43,366 bases of DNA, taken from DATFWC01 sp045801465 (GTDB lineage: Bacteria > Pseudomonadota > Alphaproteobacteria > Rhizobiales > Xanthobacteraceae). The DNA lies in contig JBJMSU010000208.1 of NCBI GenBank assembly GCA_045801465.1, forward strand, positions 1 through 43,366, read 5' to 3'. The position numbers were made by a program, and so were the translations under genes. The notes under the pieces were generated by a model. That model made no database searches and was not told where the DNA came from. It worked only from the letters and a program-made list of their open reading frames with translations. Of this stretch, positions 1-8,778 are shown one piece after another; the stretch's first letter is position 1; every line of letters starts with the position of its first letter.

Positions 1-2381
1 CCGACGCTGACGAGAACGCTGGCCGTCGATTGCGTGATGAGTCCTCTGTTCTCGCCGACGAGTCCGCCGGCGATGACGCCGGCCCCGTACGTAATAATGC
101 TCCCAGAGACGCTGACCCCGCTGATCGTGCCCTCGTTCAGCCCAGCAAGCGCTCCAAACCTGCCGCTACCTTCCGAAATGATATTAACGTCGGTCAGGTT
201 AAGATTGCGGACAATGCCGCCCGCTCCAATGATCGGAAACAGCGAAGACGTCAGACCTGAAATGGTATAATTCTGACCGAGACCGCCGCTGCCGTCGAAT
301 GTCCCAGTGAAAGTCGTGTCCGGCGCGAAGCCGTTGAAGCCGCCGTATTCCCCGTTTTCGTAGTAGCTTCCATGTACCGAGAAACTGCGGCCGAGCGCGT
401 AAGTCTGGCTCCGCGTGCCGGCATTCACGCCGACGAGCTGCACGTCGGCGGCCGAATTGACCAGCATATAAGGGGTGAAATGCCCCGGCACCCCGACGAC
501 GACGACATTGTTAAAGTACTCGTTACGCGGATTGTCATACTTATTGCTGGTAATGCCGGGAGTCGGATTATAGTACAGCGAAACCGTGCCGGTGCTTTGC
601 GAGAAATCAATCTTCCCCGGAGGGGGCGGAACGTACTCGCAACGCAAACATGCTGCGTAATAGTTATAGTTATTCCACTCGCGGCCGTCGAAATTGACGG
701 TTCCGATACCTCGGCCGCTGTTGTCAGCACGAAGCACGAGGCTACCTGCCCCGATGTTTGAGATCACTATTCCCGGATTGATATTGATGTCACGATAAGC
801 GCTCAGCGTCAGCGTGCTGCCGCTAGTCCAAAAAACACTATTTTGTACTGTAATGTCTCCCGCTTGGTAGCCAGGACTACCCGCCCCACCCGTCGTTACA
901 ATGACGCTTGCAAGCTGAAGCGCATTTTGAAGTCTACCGACATTGATGTTCGATTCGGGACCGGTCGGGGTGAATCCCAATACGTCGGAATCCTCGTCGT
1001 TGCTGATCCTGACGTTGTAGGGGTCGAGCAACAGCGTGCCGAACTTTCCCTGCGGGGCACGCAAATCGGTGACACCCCGGTAGTCGAGCAGCATGTGTCC
1101 CGACACCTCGGCAAAGCCGCCGTCGCCGCCCGAGGGGCCGCCGGTCGCCAGGATCGTACCGGCAAACGAGGTCTTCTCGTCCGACCAAACGATGACCTTG
1201 CCGCCGGTGCCGCTCGACGTGGCCGAAGCGTTGATGACGGTGTTGCGGTCGATGGTCACTGTGGCCGCAGTCGGGATCTTCTCGTTCTCCAGGCGCGCGC
1301 CCGGGTGCTTGACAAGCCCACCGGTTGGGCTGCCGCCGCCCCAATCGCCGCCGATCAGAACGGTGCCGCCGCCGGCCGGTCCGGAGACGTCGACGTGGGC
1401 ACCCGTGACCTGGATGTCCTCGCCGGTCACCACGACCTTGCCGCCCTTGCCGCCGTCCTTGGCGGCTGCCGAAAGCGTGCCGGAAAGCTTGACGGTCTGC
1501 TTGGGCGCGCCCGCGCCCTTGGTGCCGGCCGTTGCAGCGCTGAGCACGATGGTGCCGCCGCGCTGGCCGATGCGGTTCGCTTCGACCACCCCGGTGTTGT
1601 TGATCACGGAATCGACCACCGTGCGCGCCGCCGCCGCGGTGAGCTCGACGCGGCCGCCATTGGCGCGCAGCCGTCCGGTGTTCTCCACCAGCGAATTCAA
1701 GGTCTGCCCGGTCTGCACGTCCCGCACCTGGCCGGCGATGGAGTCGCCGACCGCCAGCGTGATCAGCTTGTCGCCATAGAGGTCGAGGGTGAAGCTGTTG
1801 CCGGCAGCAAGCCCGACCGTCCCCAAGGTCGCCGTGATGGTGCCGGTGTTGCGCACGCCCGGCGCGACCAGGGCGGCGAAGCCCGCGCTCTGGGCCGTGA
1901 TGGTGCCGTGGTTGACGATGGAGGCGTCCGGCCGCCCCGGAATGTTGAAGTTGTAGCGGCCGGCCATGAAGTCGTCGTTCTTGATGTCGCTCGTGGTCGC
2001 CAGGAAGCCCGCGGTGTCCACCACCGCGTTCGGCCCGAACAGGATGCCGTCGCGGTTGATGACGAACACGCGGCCGTTGGCGGTGACGGTCCCGAAGATT
2101 TCCGACGGCCCGACGCCGCCGGTCACGCGATTGAGCACGACCGACGAGGAGTCCGGCTGATTGAAGCGCGTGCTCTCGCCCGCGCCGATATTGAACGTGT
2201 ACCAGTTGATGATGGCGCGATGCGACCATTGGTCGATGGTGACGTTTCGCGAGCCCTGATCCCTGATCGTGGCTTCGCCGCCGACCACCACGCCCCCGGT
2301 CGGGCCGGCGACGGCAAAGCCGATGCCCAGCGGCAGGAGGGCCGTGGTGGCAAGCGCCAGGTTGCGGAAGAAGTGGGTCAT
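1..2381 (-). CDS. Filamentous haemagglutinin-type exoprotein (TpsA), C-terminus outside window
   Basis: Reads from ATG 2379-2381 without a stop to the window edge (about 793 codons). Residues 1-25 form a signal peptide (hydrophobic LALATTALLPLGIGFAVA). The next ~240 residues match the TPS secretion domain, with INWYTFNIGAGESTRFNQP followed by VLNRVTGG, IFGTVTANGRVFVINRDGILFGPNA and then beta-helical repeats rich in T, G, V and N. Near the left edge the reading GGLVGENRGLITQSTA fits a GLUG motif, a repeat found in large surface adhesins. The start follows a GAAGG ribosome site and lies 10 bases after the stop of the TpsB gene, so the two are one operon. By family the protein crosses the inner membrane by Sec and the outer membrane through TpsB, acting as a surface adhesin or toxin carrier. 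Its total size and C-terminal function cannot be seen. Confidence 0.9.
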   Translation of the reverse strand, partial: MTHFFRNLALATTALLPLGIGFAVAGPTGGVVVGGEATIRDQGSRNVTIDQWSHRAIINWYTFNIGAGESTRFNQPDSSSVVLNRVTGGVGPSEIFGTVTANGRVFVINRDGILFGPNAVVDTAGFLATTSDIKNDDFMAGRYNFNIPGRPDASIVNHGTITAQSAGFAALVAPGVRNTGTITATLGTVGLAAGNSFTLDLYGDKLITLAVGDSIAGQVRDVQTGQTLNSLVENTGRLRANGGRVELTAAAARTVVDSVINNTGVVEANRIGQRGGTIVLSAATAGTKGAGAPKQTVKLSGTLSAAAKDGGKGGKVVVTGEDIQVTGAHVDVSGPAGGGTVLIGGDWGGGSPTGGLVKHPGARLENEKIPTAATVTIDRNTVINASATSSGTGGKVIVWSDEKTSFAGTILATGGPSGGDGGFAEVSGHMLLDYRGVTDLRAPQGKFGTLLLDPYNVRISNDEDSDVLGFTPTGPESNINVGRLQNALQLASVIVTTGGAGSPGYQAGDITVQNSVFWTSGSTLTLSAYRDININPGIVISNIGAGSLVLRADNSGRGIGTVNFDGREWNNYNYYAACLRCEYVPPPPGKIDFSQSTGTVSLYYNPTPGITSNKYDNPRNEYFNNVVVVGVPGHFTPYMLVNSAADVQLVGVNAGTRSQTYALGRSFSVHGSYYENGEYGGFNGFAPDTTFTGTFDGSGGLGQNYTISGLTSSLFPIIGAGGIVRNLNLTDVNIISEGSGRFGALAGLNEGTISGVSVSGSIITYGAGVIAGGLVGENRGLITQSTASVLVSV

Positions 2382-2391
2382 CTCGGCCTTC

Positions 2392-4071
2392 CTAGTTCCG
2401 CGCTGTCAGCGTGAAGAACACGCGCGTGTCATCGCGCCGGCCTTCGATGGCTTTGGCGACGTAAAAATCTGTACTGACTTGCGGCCAGCCGAAGCGGATG
2501 CCGGCGCCGACCGAGCTGCCCTCGAGAACGTCGGGGGTGAAGAAGTCCGGTTTGATGTTCGTGAGCCGGCCATGGTCGGCGAACCCGTAAAGCTGGGCCA
2601 GCGTGAACAGGCCGGGCGGGGTCGGCATGTCGAGCCGCAATTCCCCGAGCACGATCCAGCATTTGTCGCCCACCAGCTCGGACGGATCGAAAGCCCGGCC
2701 ATAAAAGCGACCGCCATAGCCGCACAGTTCGGGCGACAGAAGCGGCGTGAAGGCATATTGAGCGTAGGCGGAGACGAAGGTCGACAGGTTCCAGAACAGC
2801 GGCTGCAGCCGCGAATAGGTGAACTCGAGCTTGCTGAAGTCGGGGCGGCCGTGGGCACGCGAGGCGAGCGGGTTGATGGCATCGGTGGCGCCGAGCCCGT
2901 CGATGCCCTGGCTGAAGGTGACGTTGAACTGGTTGATGCCGCGAAAGCGATCCGCCAGATCGGCGTCGGCCCGGACACGGGCGCCGCGCAGGCGATCGCG
3001 CGTGCTGGGCGGCGTATTGGGATCGTCGAAAATGATGCCGTCGGCATCGCTCACGAAAGCAAGTCCGGTGAGGGTGAGATTGCGTTCGCGCGATCGAACC
3101 ACTGGATAGCTCAGCCCCGTTTCGGCGTATAAGGCGCGCGTCTTGTATTCCAGGAGCTCCAGTTCGCGGGTTCCCGGACGACCCCAACTGTAGCTCGCGT
3201 TGGCGAAGGCGGTGAGGCCTTCGCTATTGAGCACCTGTCGGTAATTGGCAGCGACGTACTGCAGTTCGCGGAGTTGGACCGACCCCGCATAGGTCGCCGT
3301 GAACGCCTCGTGCATCCCCACAATATTGTTCACTGTGGCGGAAGCGAGGAATTCTCCGGGCCCGCGCGCCTTGCTGCCATGATTGTCGACGCGCCCCTGC
3401 AGGTCGAGACGCTTTTCGGTGACCTCGACAACCAGGATGGAGGCGGCGAGCTGCGTCTTGGACGCTTCCAGCTTGGTCGAGACCTTGAAGCCCGGCAGGT
3501 CGCCCAGCAGCAGCAAGTAGCGTTCCAAGGTGCGAATATTGGCCGGCCGGTCGGCCACGATTTTGGCCTCGTACGCGGCGAAGAAATTACGATAGCGGGC
3601 GAGCTTTTCCGGCCAGACGACCTTGTCGACATAGCCCTCGATCACCTGGATGCGAATGGTGGCGCCCTGCGCATTGAGGTTCTGCGGCGGGACGACTGCC
3701 CGCGAGAGCACGTAGCCGTCCCGGCCGTACCGGGCGGTGATGCGCTGAGCGAGATCATAGACGGTCTGCAGCGAGACCTCGCGACCGAGCAGATCGGCAT
3801 AAAGCGGCTCGAGGATCTCCTGCGAATAGACTGTCATGCCGACGATTTGGACGCTGCGGATGACGAGCTTGACGCTCTCGGCACCGGCCGGCGCAACCGT
3901 GCTCGGCAGCGCAATGATCTGGCCGCGCGGCTGCGCTCGCGCGGCAGGCGGCTCAATGAATCGTTCGCGCTCCCGGCCAGGCAGGTCGCTCGGAGGAACG
4001 ATCTGAGCAAACGCAGTCGCCGGGATGCCGATCAATGCCAGTGCCGCGCATCGGCACAGGCTGGCGATCAT
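2392..4071 (-). CDS. Two-partner secretion outer-membrane transporter, ShlB/FhaC family (TpsB)
   Basis: 559 residues. A signal peptide (MIASLCRCAALALIGIPATAFA) is followed by a proline-rich linker, a POTRA-type region at about 70-225 (ending VEVTEKRLDLQGRVDN, the usual junction to the barrel) and a C-terminal barrel region. The segment GRFYGRAFD near residue 460 fits the conserved L6-loop motif (VRGY-like). The length matches FhaC/ShlB proteins (about 550-585). These proteins recognise the TPS domain of the cognate exoprotein in the periplasm and move it through the outer membrane without ATP. It is encoded immediately before its presumed substrate (10-base gap), the usual tpsB-tpsA order. 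Role by family and context; substrate match inferred. Confidence 0.93.
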   Translation of the reverse strand: MIASLCRCAALALIGIPATAFAQIVPPSDLPGRERERFIEPPAARAQPRGQIIALPSTVAPAGAESVKLVIRSVQIVGMTVYSQEILEPLYADLLGREVSLQTVYDLAQRITARYGRDGYVLSRAVVPPQNLNAQGATIRIQVIEGYVDKVVWPEKLARYRNFFAAYEAKIVADRPANIRTLERYLLLLGDLPGFKVSTKLEASKTQLAASILVVEVTEKRLDLQGRVDNHGSKARGPGEFLASATVNNIVGMHEAFTATYAGSVQLRELQYVAANYRQVLNSEGLTAFANASYSWGRPGTRELELLEYKTRALYAETGLSYPVVRSRERNLTLTGLAFVSDADGIIFDDPNTPPSTRDRLRGARVRADADLADRFRGINQFNVTFSQGIDGLGATDAINPLASRAHGRPDFSKLEFTYSRLQPLFWNLSTFVSAYAQYAFTPLLSPELCGYGGRFYGRAFDPSELVGDKCWIVLGELRLDMPTPPGLFTLAQLYGFADHGRLTNIKPDFFTPDVLEGSSVGAGIRFGWPQVSTDFYVAKAIEGRRDDTRVFFTLTARN

Positions 4072-4249
4072 TGGGGGCCCCTCGAAAAACGTCGGTACTG
4101 TGGTGAGTTAACGTTGTTACCTACACCGGAGTCAACCGAATTGGTCCGGCCAGGGTATGCTGGCCGCACGGTGTGGACTTGCGGCAACAGACCAATAGCC
4201 TGCGTCAATGGGGCCCGCAAGATCCCGGCCGAGGCACCCCCATTGCGGA

Positions 4250-4531
4250 TCAGTTGAGACGATCGGTGGTGACGAGCCGGACCTTGCGCGGCTCGCCGCG
4301 CCAGCGCGCATCGAAATCCGCCAGGCAACCCTGGTCGTAATAGGGCCACGCACGCTGCTGCGAACAAACGCCATCGAGTGGAGGCGTTTCCGCGCCAGAG
4401 GGCTGGGTTAAAGCTGCCGCTGCACCGATTTGCGCGTTGGGTGTGCCGGCTTGCACGCCGGGAGCCGGCATGACGCTGACGAGACCAGCGAGAATGGCGG
4501 CGGAGCCAATGGTGATGGCGGCTTTGATCAT
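4250..4531 (-). CDS. Small secreted cysteine-containing protein, function unknown
   Basis: 93 residues with an N-terminal signal sequence (MIKAAITIGSAAILAGLVSVMPAPGVQA). The mature part is low in complexity until a conserved-looking C-terminal block, CSQQRAWPYYDQGCLADF, followed by a basic tail RKVRLVTTDRLN. The two cysteines could form one disulfide in the periplasm. Short secreted proteins with a C-x-x-Q-x-WPY-x-x-x-C block recur in rhizobial-type genomes as hypothetical proteins (recall, not searched). It is separated from tpsB by 178 bases with no clear terminator, so it may be independent of the secretion operon. No function can be assigned. Confidence 0.75.
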   Translation of the reverse strand: MIKAAITIGSAAILAGLVSVMPAPGVQAGTPNAQIGAAAALTQPSGAETPPLDGVCSQQRAWPYYDQGCLADFDARWRGEPRKVRLVTTDRLN

Positions 4532-4716
4532 CGTCGTCTCCCCAGGGCCGAGGCGCTAAGGCCAGGCCCGCCTGGCCATTGGTCGCGCGACGGCCCTCCG
4601 AGGTTCACGCGTCATAAACCACAATAAATTATGTGAAATGCGGGAGGCCGGAATCCGGAGCAACGGATTTGGGATAGGCGCTGAGCATTCTCGCTCCCGG
4701 CTCCTCCTCTCTCGCG

Positions 4717-4740
4717 CGAGGCGCGTCACGCCGCGCCTCG
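4717..4740. repeat. 9-bp perfect inverted repeat (hairpin) in the 4532-4809 gap
   Basis: The arms CGAGGCGCG (4717-4725) and CGCGCCTCG (4732-4740) enclose a 6-base loop. On the plus strand it is followed by AGGTTATTTT, a poor T-tract. On the minus strand, downstream of the enolase-superfamily gene ending at 4810, no T-run follows. It may stop or protect that transcript, but a standard intrinsic terminator is not shown. Nothing else is recognisable in the 278-base gap. Confidence 0.5.
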
Positions 4741-4809
4741 AGGTTATTTTCGCGCGTTGCGCCGATCGTCGAGACGGCAGCGGGTGTTCTATTCGCGAGT
4801 TGCCATCAG

Positions 4810-5907
4810 CTACGTGACCCGAAACCGCGCCACCGCATCCTCATCGACCTCGATGCCCAGTCCGGCGCCACGGGGGAGCGAAACGCCGTGATCGCCCATG
4901 GGCAGCGGGCGCCGCGCCAGGTCTTCGGCGAGGTAGAAATGGGTCAGGCTCACGCCCCAGTCGATGGTCGGCACCGCGCAGGCGAGGTGCACGGCCGCCG
5001 CCGACGCGATGCTCGACTCTGCGATCTTGGCCGCAATGTTGACCGCAAGCCCTTGCCGCTCGCACAAAATTGCCGCTTGCAGGGCCGCCGCCATGCCGCC
5101 GCACTTGATGAGCTTGAGCGACACGCCGCCAACGCCGGCTCGGGCGTGCGCGTCGATGTCGGCAAGCGAATGGATGGCTTCGTCGGCGCCGATCGGCGTC
5201 GGCGACACGCGCGTGAGCGCCGCCAGGCCGGCAAGATCGTCGTGCGCGAGCGGCTGCTCGACAAACGCGAGGCTTGCGGCCCGCGTCTCCTCCGCATAGC
5301 GGCGCGCTGCGGCAATCGTCAGCCCACAATTGGCGTCGGCGCACAGTGGGACGTCAGGTCCCAGTGCCGCGCGCACCGCATGCGTCGCGGCGATTTCGGC
5401 TGCCAGCGGCTTCACGCCGATCTTGAGCTTGAAGAAATGAAACCCTTCTGCCTGTTTTGCCTGCGCTTCGGCAATGTCCTGGTCGGGGCTGGCATTGCCG
5501 AGCAGCCACATGGGTGCAACCTCGGTGCGCGCGGCGCCACCGATGAGGTCGATGATCGGCAGCCCGGCCGCCTGTCCGCCGAGGTCGAGCAGCGCCATCT
5601 CCACGGCGGAATGGGCGCCGCTGTTGCCCAACAGGGCGGCCCTCAAGCTGCGGCCCAAGGCCGGACGCATCCGGGCATCGCGACCGATCAGCAGCGGCCC
5701 CAAGTGCTCGCGCACCGCGGCCTCAAGCCCGCCGAGGGTGTCGCCCGTCATGGTCGGCGCCGACGCCGCCTCGCCCCAACCGACGCTGCCGTCCTGCGCC
5801 TCGATCCGGACCAGCAGATTGTAGGCGCGGTCGATCGTTACGCCGGCCATCTTCATCGGCTTCTTGAGCGGCAGCGCGACCGGAATGGCATCGACGCGGC
5901 GAATCAT
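4810..5907 (-). CDS. Mandelate racemase / muconate lactonizing enzyme family protein (enolase superfamily)
   Basis: 365 residues from ATG 5907. N-terminal capping domain (IRRVDAIPVALPLKKPMKMAGVTI...GWGEA) and a TIM barrel with the muconate-lactonizing-subgroup residues: KLKIG (K-x-K catalytic lysine), DANCG, VEQPLAHDD and GADEA metal ligands, and a second lysine in LKLIKCGG. The family abstracts a proton alpha to a carboxylate; members include cycloisomerases, dipeptide epimerases and o-succinylbenzoate synthases. The substrate is not evident here. The frame stays open upstream to 6036, but that extension runs through a palindromic repeat, so it is unlikely to be coding. ATG 5907 fits the family N-terminus; ATG 5958 (17 residues longer) is the main alternative and has a weak ribosome site. 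It lies downstream of ribA and cytochrome b561 on the same strand. Confidence 0.88.
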   Translation of the reverse strand: MIRRVDAIPVALPLKKPMKMAGVTIDRAYNLLVRIEAQDGSVGWGEAASAPTMTGDTLGGLEAAVREHLGPLLIGRDARMRPALGRSLRAALLGNSGAHSAVEMALLDLGGQAAGLPIIDLIGGAARTEVAPMWLLGNASPDQDIAEAQAKQAEGFHFFKLKIGVKPLAAEIAATHAVRAALGPDVPLCADANCGLTIAAARRYAEETRAASLAFVEQPLAHDDLAGLAALTRVSPTPIGADEAIHSLADIDAHARAGVGGVSLKLIKCGGMAAALQAAILCERQGLAVNIAAKIAESSIASAAAVHLACAVPTIDWGVSLTHFYLAEDLARRPLPMGDHGVSLPRGAGLGIEVDEDAVARFRVT

Positions 5908-6013
5908 CAGCGGCGCGCGCGCGACGTGACGATCCTCCGGCCTGGCGTGAGCTTCCATGCTCAATCCGTCGTTCCGACTCGAGGAATCGCTGCCGCAGGT
6001 GGAGCTAATTGTT

Positions 6014-6065
6014 GGAGCATGATCTTTTCCGAACACCCGTACCCACTTCTCGGGATCATGCTCTA
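6014..6065. repeat. Palindromic intergenic repeat overlapping the cytochrome b561 stop
   Basis: Arms GAGCATGATC (6015-6024) and GATCATGCTC (6054-6063) are perfect 10-base inverted repeats enclosing TTTTCCGAACACCCG and ACCCACTTCTCGG. This resembles a very common short palindromic element of Bradyrhizobium-type genomes (recall). The right arm touches the TAG stop (6063-6065) of the cytochrome b561 gene, so the element lies directly behind that reading frame. Confidence 0.75.
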
Positions 6066-6614
6066 GCCGCCCGTGATCATGCGCATCAGCACCCTATCCT
6101 TGCGCACGAAATGATGGAACAGCGCGGCGCCGATATGACCGACGGCCAGGAAGCCGAGCGCGACGCCGATGAACCGGTGCACCACGTAAAGCCGATCCGA
6201 CAAGGCGCGATCCTCTCCCCAGATCGGCGGCAGTTCGAATAAGCCGAATACCGGAATGGGCGCCGGATAGGCCGAGGTGGCAATCCAGCCGATCAAGCCT
6301 TGGCCGACCAGCAGCGTGTAGAGCGTCCAGTGCAGGCCATGGGCGGCGAGGCGCTGGCCCTCCGGGATATCCTGCGGCAGCGGCGCCGGCGGGTGGGTCA
6401 GACGATAAGCCAAACGAAACAGGACGATCGGGATCAGGACCGCGCCGATCGACTTGTGAAGATTGTAGAGGGTATCGCCCATCTTGAAGTTGGCGATGAG
6501 GAGGCCCAACGGGATTTGCACGACGACCAGAGCGGCAGTGATCCAGTGGAGCGTCCGCGCGGTCACGCTGTAGGCCGGAGCGACTGGCCTCGCCGCCATC
6601 GAATCGTCGACCAT
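6063..6614 (-). CDS. Cytochrome b561 family membrane protein
   Basis: 183 residues with about four membrane segments: WITAALVVVQIPLGLLIANF, AVLIPIVLFRLAYRL, WTLYTLLVGQGLIGWIAT and VALGFLAVGHIGAALFHHF. Histidines fit haem b ligands (RTLHW, NLHKSIG, VVHRF, GHIGAALFHH). It belongs to the prokaryotic b561 / Ni-Fe-hydrogenase cytochrome b-like group and should pass electrons across or along the inner membrane. Its ATG lies 2 bases after the ribA stop, with a ribosome site (CAGGG) inside the ribA end. The two genes are therefore almost certainly cotranscribed, which is an unusual pairing. Redox partner unknown. Confidence 0.9.
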   Translation of the reverse strand: MVDDSMAARPVAPAYSVTARTLHWITAALVVVQIPLGLLIANFKMGDTLYNLHKSIGAVLIPIVLFRLAYRLTHPPAPLPQDIPEGQRLAAHGLHWTLYTLLVGQGLIGWIATSAYPAPIPVFGLFELPPIWGEDRALSDRLYVVHRFIGVALGFLAVGHIGAALFHHFVRKDRVLMRMITGG

Positions 6615-6616
6615 GA

Positions 6617-7792
6617 CTACCCTGCCGGTTGATCGGGCCGCGGATGCGACGCCTCGTTCGCCTCGCCATCTCCGGCAAAGTTCCCGTCGAGCAGGTGACC
6701 GGCGCGCCGCGCCATGGCGGACAGATAACGCCGGTTGTGGGCGTTGATCGGCGTATTGAGCGGGATGCGGCCGGAGATCTCGATGCCGGCATCGGCAAGG
6801 CCGTCGAGCTTGCTCGGATTATTGGTGAGCATGACCACGCGCTGGCAGCCGAGCATCTCCAGCATGCGCGCGGCAACGCCGTAATCGCGCTCGTCATCGT
6901 CAAAGCCGAGAGTGGTATTGGCGTCGACCGTGTCGAGGCCGGCATCCTGCAGCTCATAGGCGCGCATCTTGTTGGCGAGCCCCAGCCCGCGTCCCTCCTG
7001 CTCCAGATACAGGATGACGCCTCCGCCGGTCTTCTGCAGGCTGGTCAGCGCCAGCCGCAACTGATCACCGCAGTCGCACCGGCGCGACCCGAATACGTCG
7101 CCGGTGAGACAGGCGGAGTGCAGCCGGACCGGGACCGGCCGGGAGAAATCCGGTGTGCCGACCACGATGGCAACCGGAGCACCCCCGACCGCATCGCGGA
7201 ACACCACGAAGCGGGTGGTGACACCGCTGTGCAGCGGCACCTGCGCCTCTCCGGCAATGACCAGCGAGCGCACGAGGTCACGGCGAAACTTCGCGACCGC
7301 CGCTGCCGCAACCGTGATCAGCGGCGGATCGAAGGCGAGCGCGAATGCGCTCGCGGCACGGGCGATCAGCAGGGCGGGAAGCTTGTGCACCAGCTTGGCC
7401 AGCTCGATGGCGGCGCTGGGCGCCGGCCCGGCGGGGTTCGCCGCAAGCTTGCGCCCGATCTTGACCTGGGCCGCAAGGGCGAACACCGACGCCGCATCGT
7501 CGGCCGGATCGAGGTCGAGCAGCATCGGTCCCGCGGTCTCGATGCCGAGCGCCCGCGCGCGGCGGGCGGTGACCGCGAGGTGCGGGCGAGCCGGGTGGCA
7601 CAGCGCCCGGAAGGCAGCGATGCGATCGGCATTGGCGCCGTCGATCGGCATCGCCGCCACGGTGTCGTCCGGCGCATGGATGAACACCGGCCGGCCAGCG
7701 CGGAATTCAGTCAAGCCGCGCTGAACGCCAATGTCCCCCGCGTCCCCGAACCCGCGAGGACCGATTGGCCCCTGTCCGTTTATCATCGGCAA
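6617..7792 (-). CDS. ribA: GTP cyclohydrolase II with a degenerate RibB-like N-terminal domain
   Basis: 391 residues. The C-terminal half (about 190-370) is a full GTP cyclohydrolase II. Zinc cysteines fit C228-x10-C239-x-C241 (HSACLTGDVFGSRRCDCGDQ), followed by EQEGRGLGLANKMRAYELQDAGLDTVDANTTLGF, DDERDYGVAARML and TNNPSK. It should open GTP to a formylated or deformylated pyrimidine, the first step of riboflavin-type synthesis. The N-terminal ~180 residues align in layout with DHBP synthase (RAGRPVFIHAPDD for RAGRPVIVxDDEDRENE; LAVTARRARALGI) but lack the acidic metal-binding run, so this half is probably not catalytic. The gene is divergent from a RibD-type reductase (150 bases apart) and is followed at once by cytochrome b561. 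It may serve a special pathway rather than bulk flavin synthesis. Confidence 0.9.
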   Translation of the reverse strand: MPMINGQGPIGPRGFGDAGDIGVQRGLTEFRAGRPVFIHAPDDTVAAMPIDGANADRIAAFRALCHPARPHLAVTARRARALGIETAGPMLLDLDPADDAASVFALAAQVKIGRKLAANPAGPAPSAAIELAKLVHKLPALLIARAASAFALAFDPPLITVAAAAVAKFRRDLVRSLVIAGEAQVPLHSGVTTRFVVFRDAVGGAPVAIVVGTPDFSRPVPVRLHSACLTGDVFGSRRCDCGDQLRLALTSLQKTGGGVILYLEQEGRGLGLANKMRAYELQDAGLDTVDANTTLGFDDDERDYGVAARMLEMLGCQRVVMLTNNPSKLDGLADAGIEISGRIPLNTPINAHNRRYLSAMARRAGHLLDGNFAGDGEANEASHPRPDQPAG

Positions 7793-7941
7793 ATGTTTTC
7801 TGGACTGGCGTCTATGCCAGGATAAAACCCTCGTCTACGTTGGTATTCCAATAGCCGCTGGTTCCAACGTCACTCCCCGCACTGGCATTTCAGAATGAAA
7901 GTTGGCCGAAATCAAGGTGATAACGGCGGGGCGCGTCCGGT

Positions 7942-8778
7942 ATGGTAACTCTGCCGCCGGCATCTGCCGCTGCTACAAGCACACAAGGCGATGCTTGCCG
8001 TCATTCGGCCGCCGAGTCCTGGCGGGTAATTCCGCAAACGTTCCGCGCCGGCGCTCTCCTCCCCTCGCCGTGGGAGGAACTGTTCGGCCCCTTGCGCACC
8101 GGCGCCGTCGATGATCTCGTCATCGTCGGGCAGGTCGGGCAATCGCTGGATGGCCGCATCGCAACGACGAGCGGCCACTCGCACTACATCAATGGCCCGG
8201 AGGGTCTCGCCCACCTGCATCGGCTGCGTGCGCTCGTGGACGCGGTCGTGGTCGGGATCGGCACCGTACTGGCCGACGATCCGCAGCTCACCGTGCGCCG
8301 GATAGCCGGACCGCACCCGGCGCGGGTGATCGTCGATCCGCGCGGACGGCTGCCGGTGACGGCGCGGGTGCTGACGGCAGACGGCGTCGACCGACTGGTC
8401 GTGACTCACGAGGATGCGCGGCTTGATCTGCCTGCCGGTGTCGAGACCGTCATGCTTCCCGCGCACAGCGGTCATATCGCGCCCGCGTCCATTCTTGCCG
8501 CGCTGGCGGCGCGCGGGTTTCGCCGCATCATGATCGAGGGCGGCGCTCATACGATCTCGCGTTTTCTCGCGGCACGATGCTTCGATCGCCTGCACGTCGT
8601 CGTCGCGCCGCTCATCCTCGGCGCCGGGCCGCCGGCCTTCAACCTCGAACCGATCGCGCGGGTCGACGAGGCTCTGCGTCCGCCGGTCCATGCCCATCGG
8701 CTCGGCAACGAGATGCTGTTCGATTGCGATCTGAAGGCTCACCGGGCGCCGATCGGCCGCGCGAAGAAATCGACGTGA
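7942..8778 (+). CDS. Stand-alone RibD C-terminal-type reductase
   Basis: 278 residues. After a ~55-residue leader with WEELFGPLRTG comes a RibD_C / dihydrofolate-reductase-like domain: VGQVGQSLDGRIAT, NGPEGLAHLHRLRALVDAVVVGIGTVLADDPQLTVR, HPARVIVDPRGRLP and RRIMIEGGAHTISRFL. These are the NADPH and ribose-phosphate contact blocks of the pyrimidine reductase. The RibD deaminase domain is absent. In riboflavin synthesis this fold reduces the ribosylamino side chain to ribitylamino; a free-standing copy may act on a related pyrimidine or pterin. It is divergent from the GTP cyclohydrolase II gene. Its last 40 bases overlap the convergent methyltransferase gene. Confidence 0.88.
   Translation: MVTLPPASAAATSTQGDACRHSAAESWRVIPQTFRAGALLPSPWEELFGPLRTGAVDDLVIVGQVGQSLDGRIATTSGHSHYINGPEGLAHLHRLRALVDAVVVGIGTVLADDPQLTVRRIAGPHPARVIVDPRGRLPVTARVLTADGVDRLVVTHEDARLDLPAGVETVMLPAHSGHIAPASILAALAARGFRRIMIEGGAHTISRFLAARCFDRLHVVVAPLILGAGPPAFNLEPIARVDEALRPPVHAHRLGNEMLFDCDLKAHRAPIGRAKKST

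Noticed and set aside
934..2229. 431-codon minus-strand frame in the tpsA region
   Set aside because: Different frame from the signal-peptide and TPS-domain reading, which runs open through the whole region; His/Arg-rich shadow.
5908..6036. Long N-terminus of the enolase-superfamily gene
   Set aside because: The first residues (MFGKDHAPT) are encoded by the palindromic repeat and are not part of the enzyme fold.
7793..7941. FMN riboswitch between ribA and the RibD-type gene
   Set aside because: I could not find the conserved RFN-element core segments; the region has no convincing multi-stem fold by eye.
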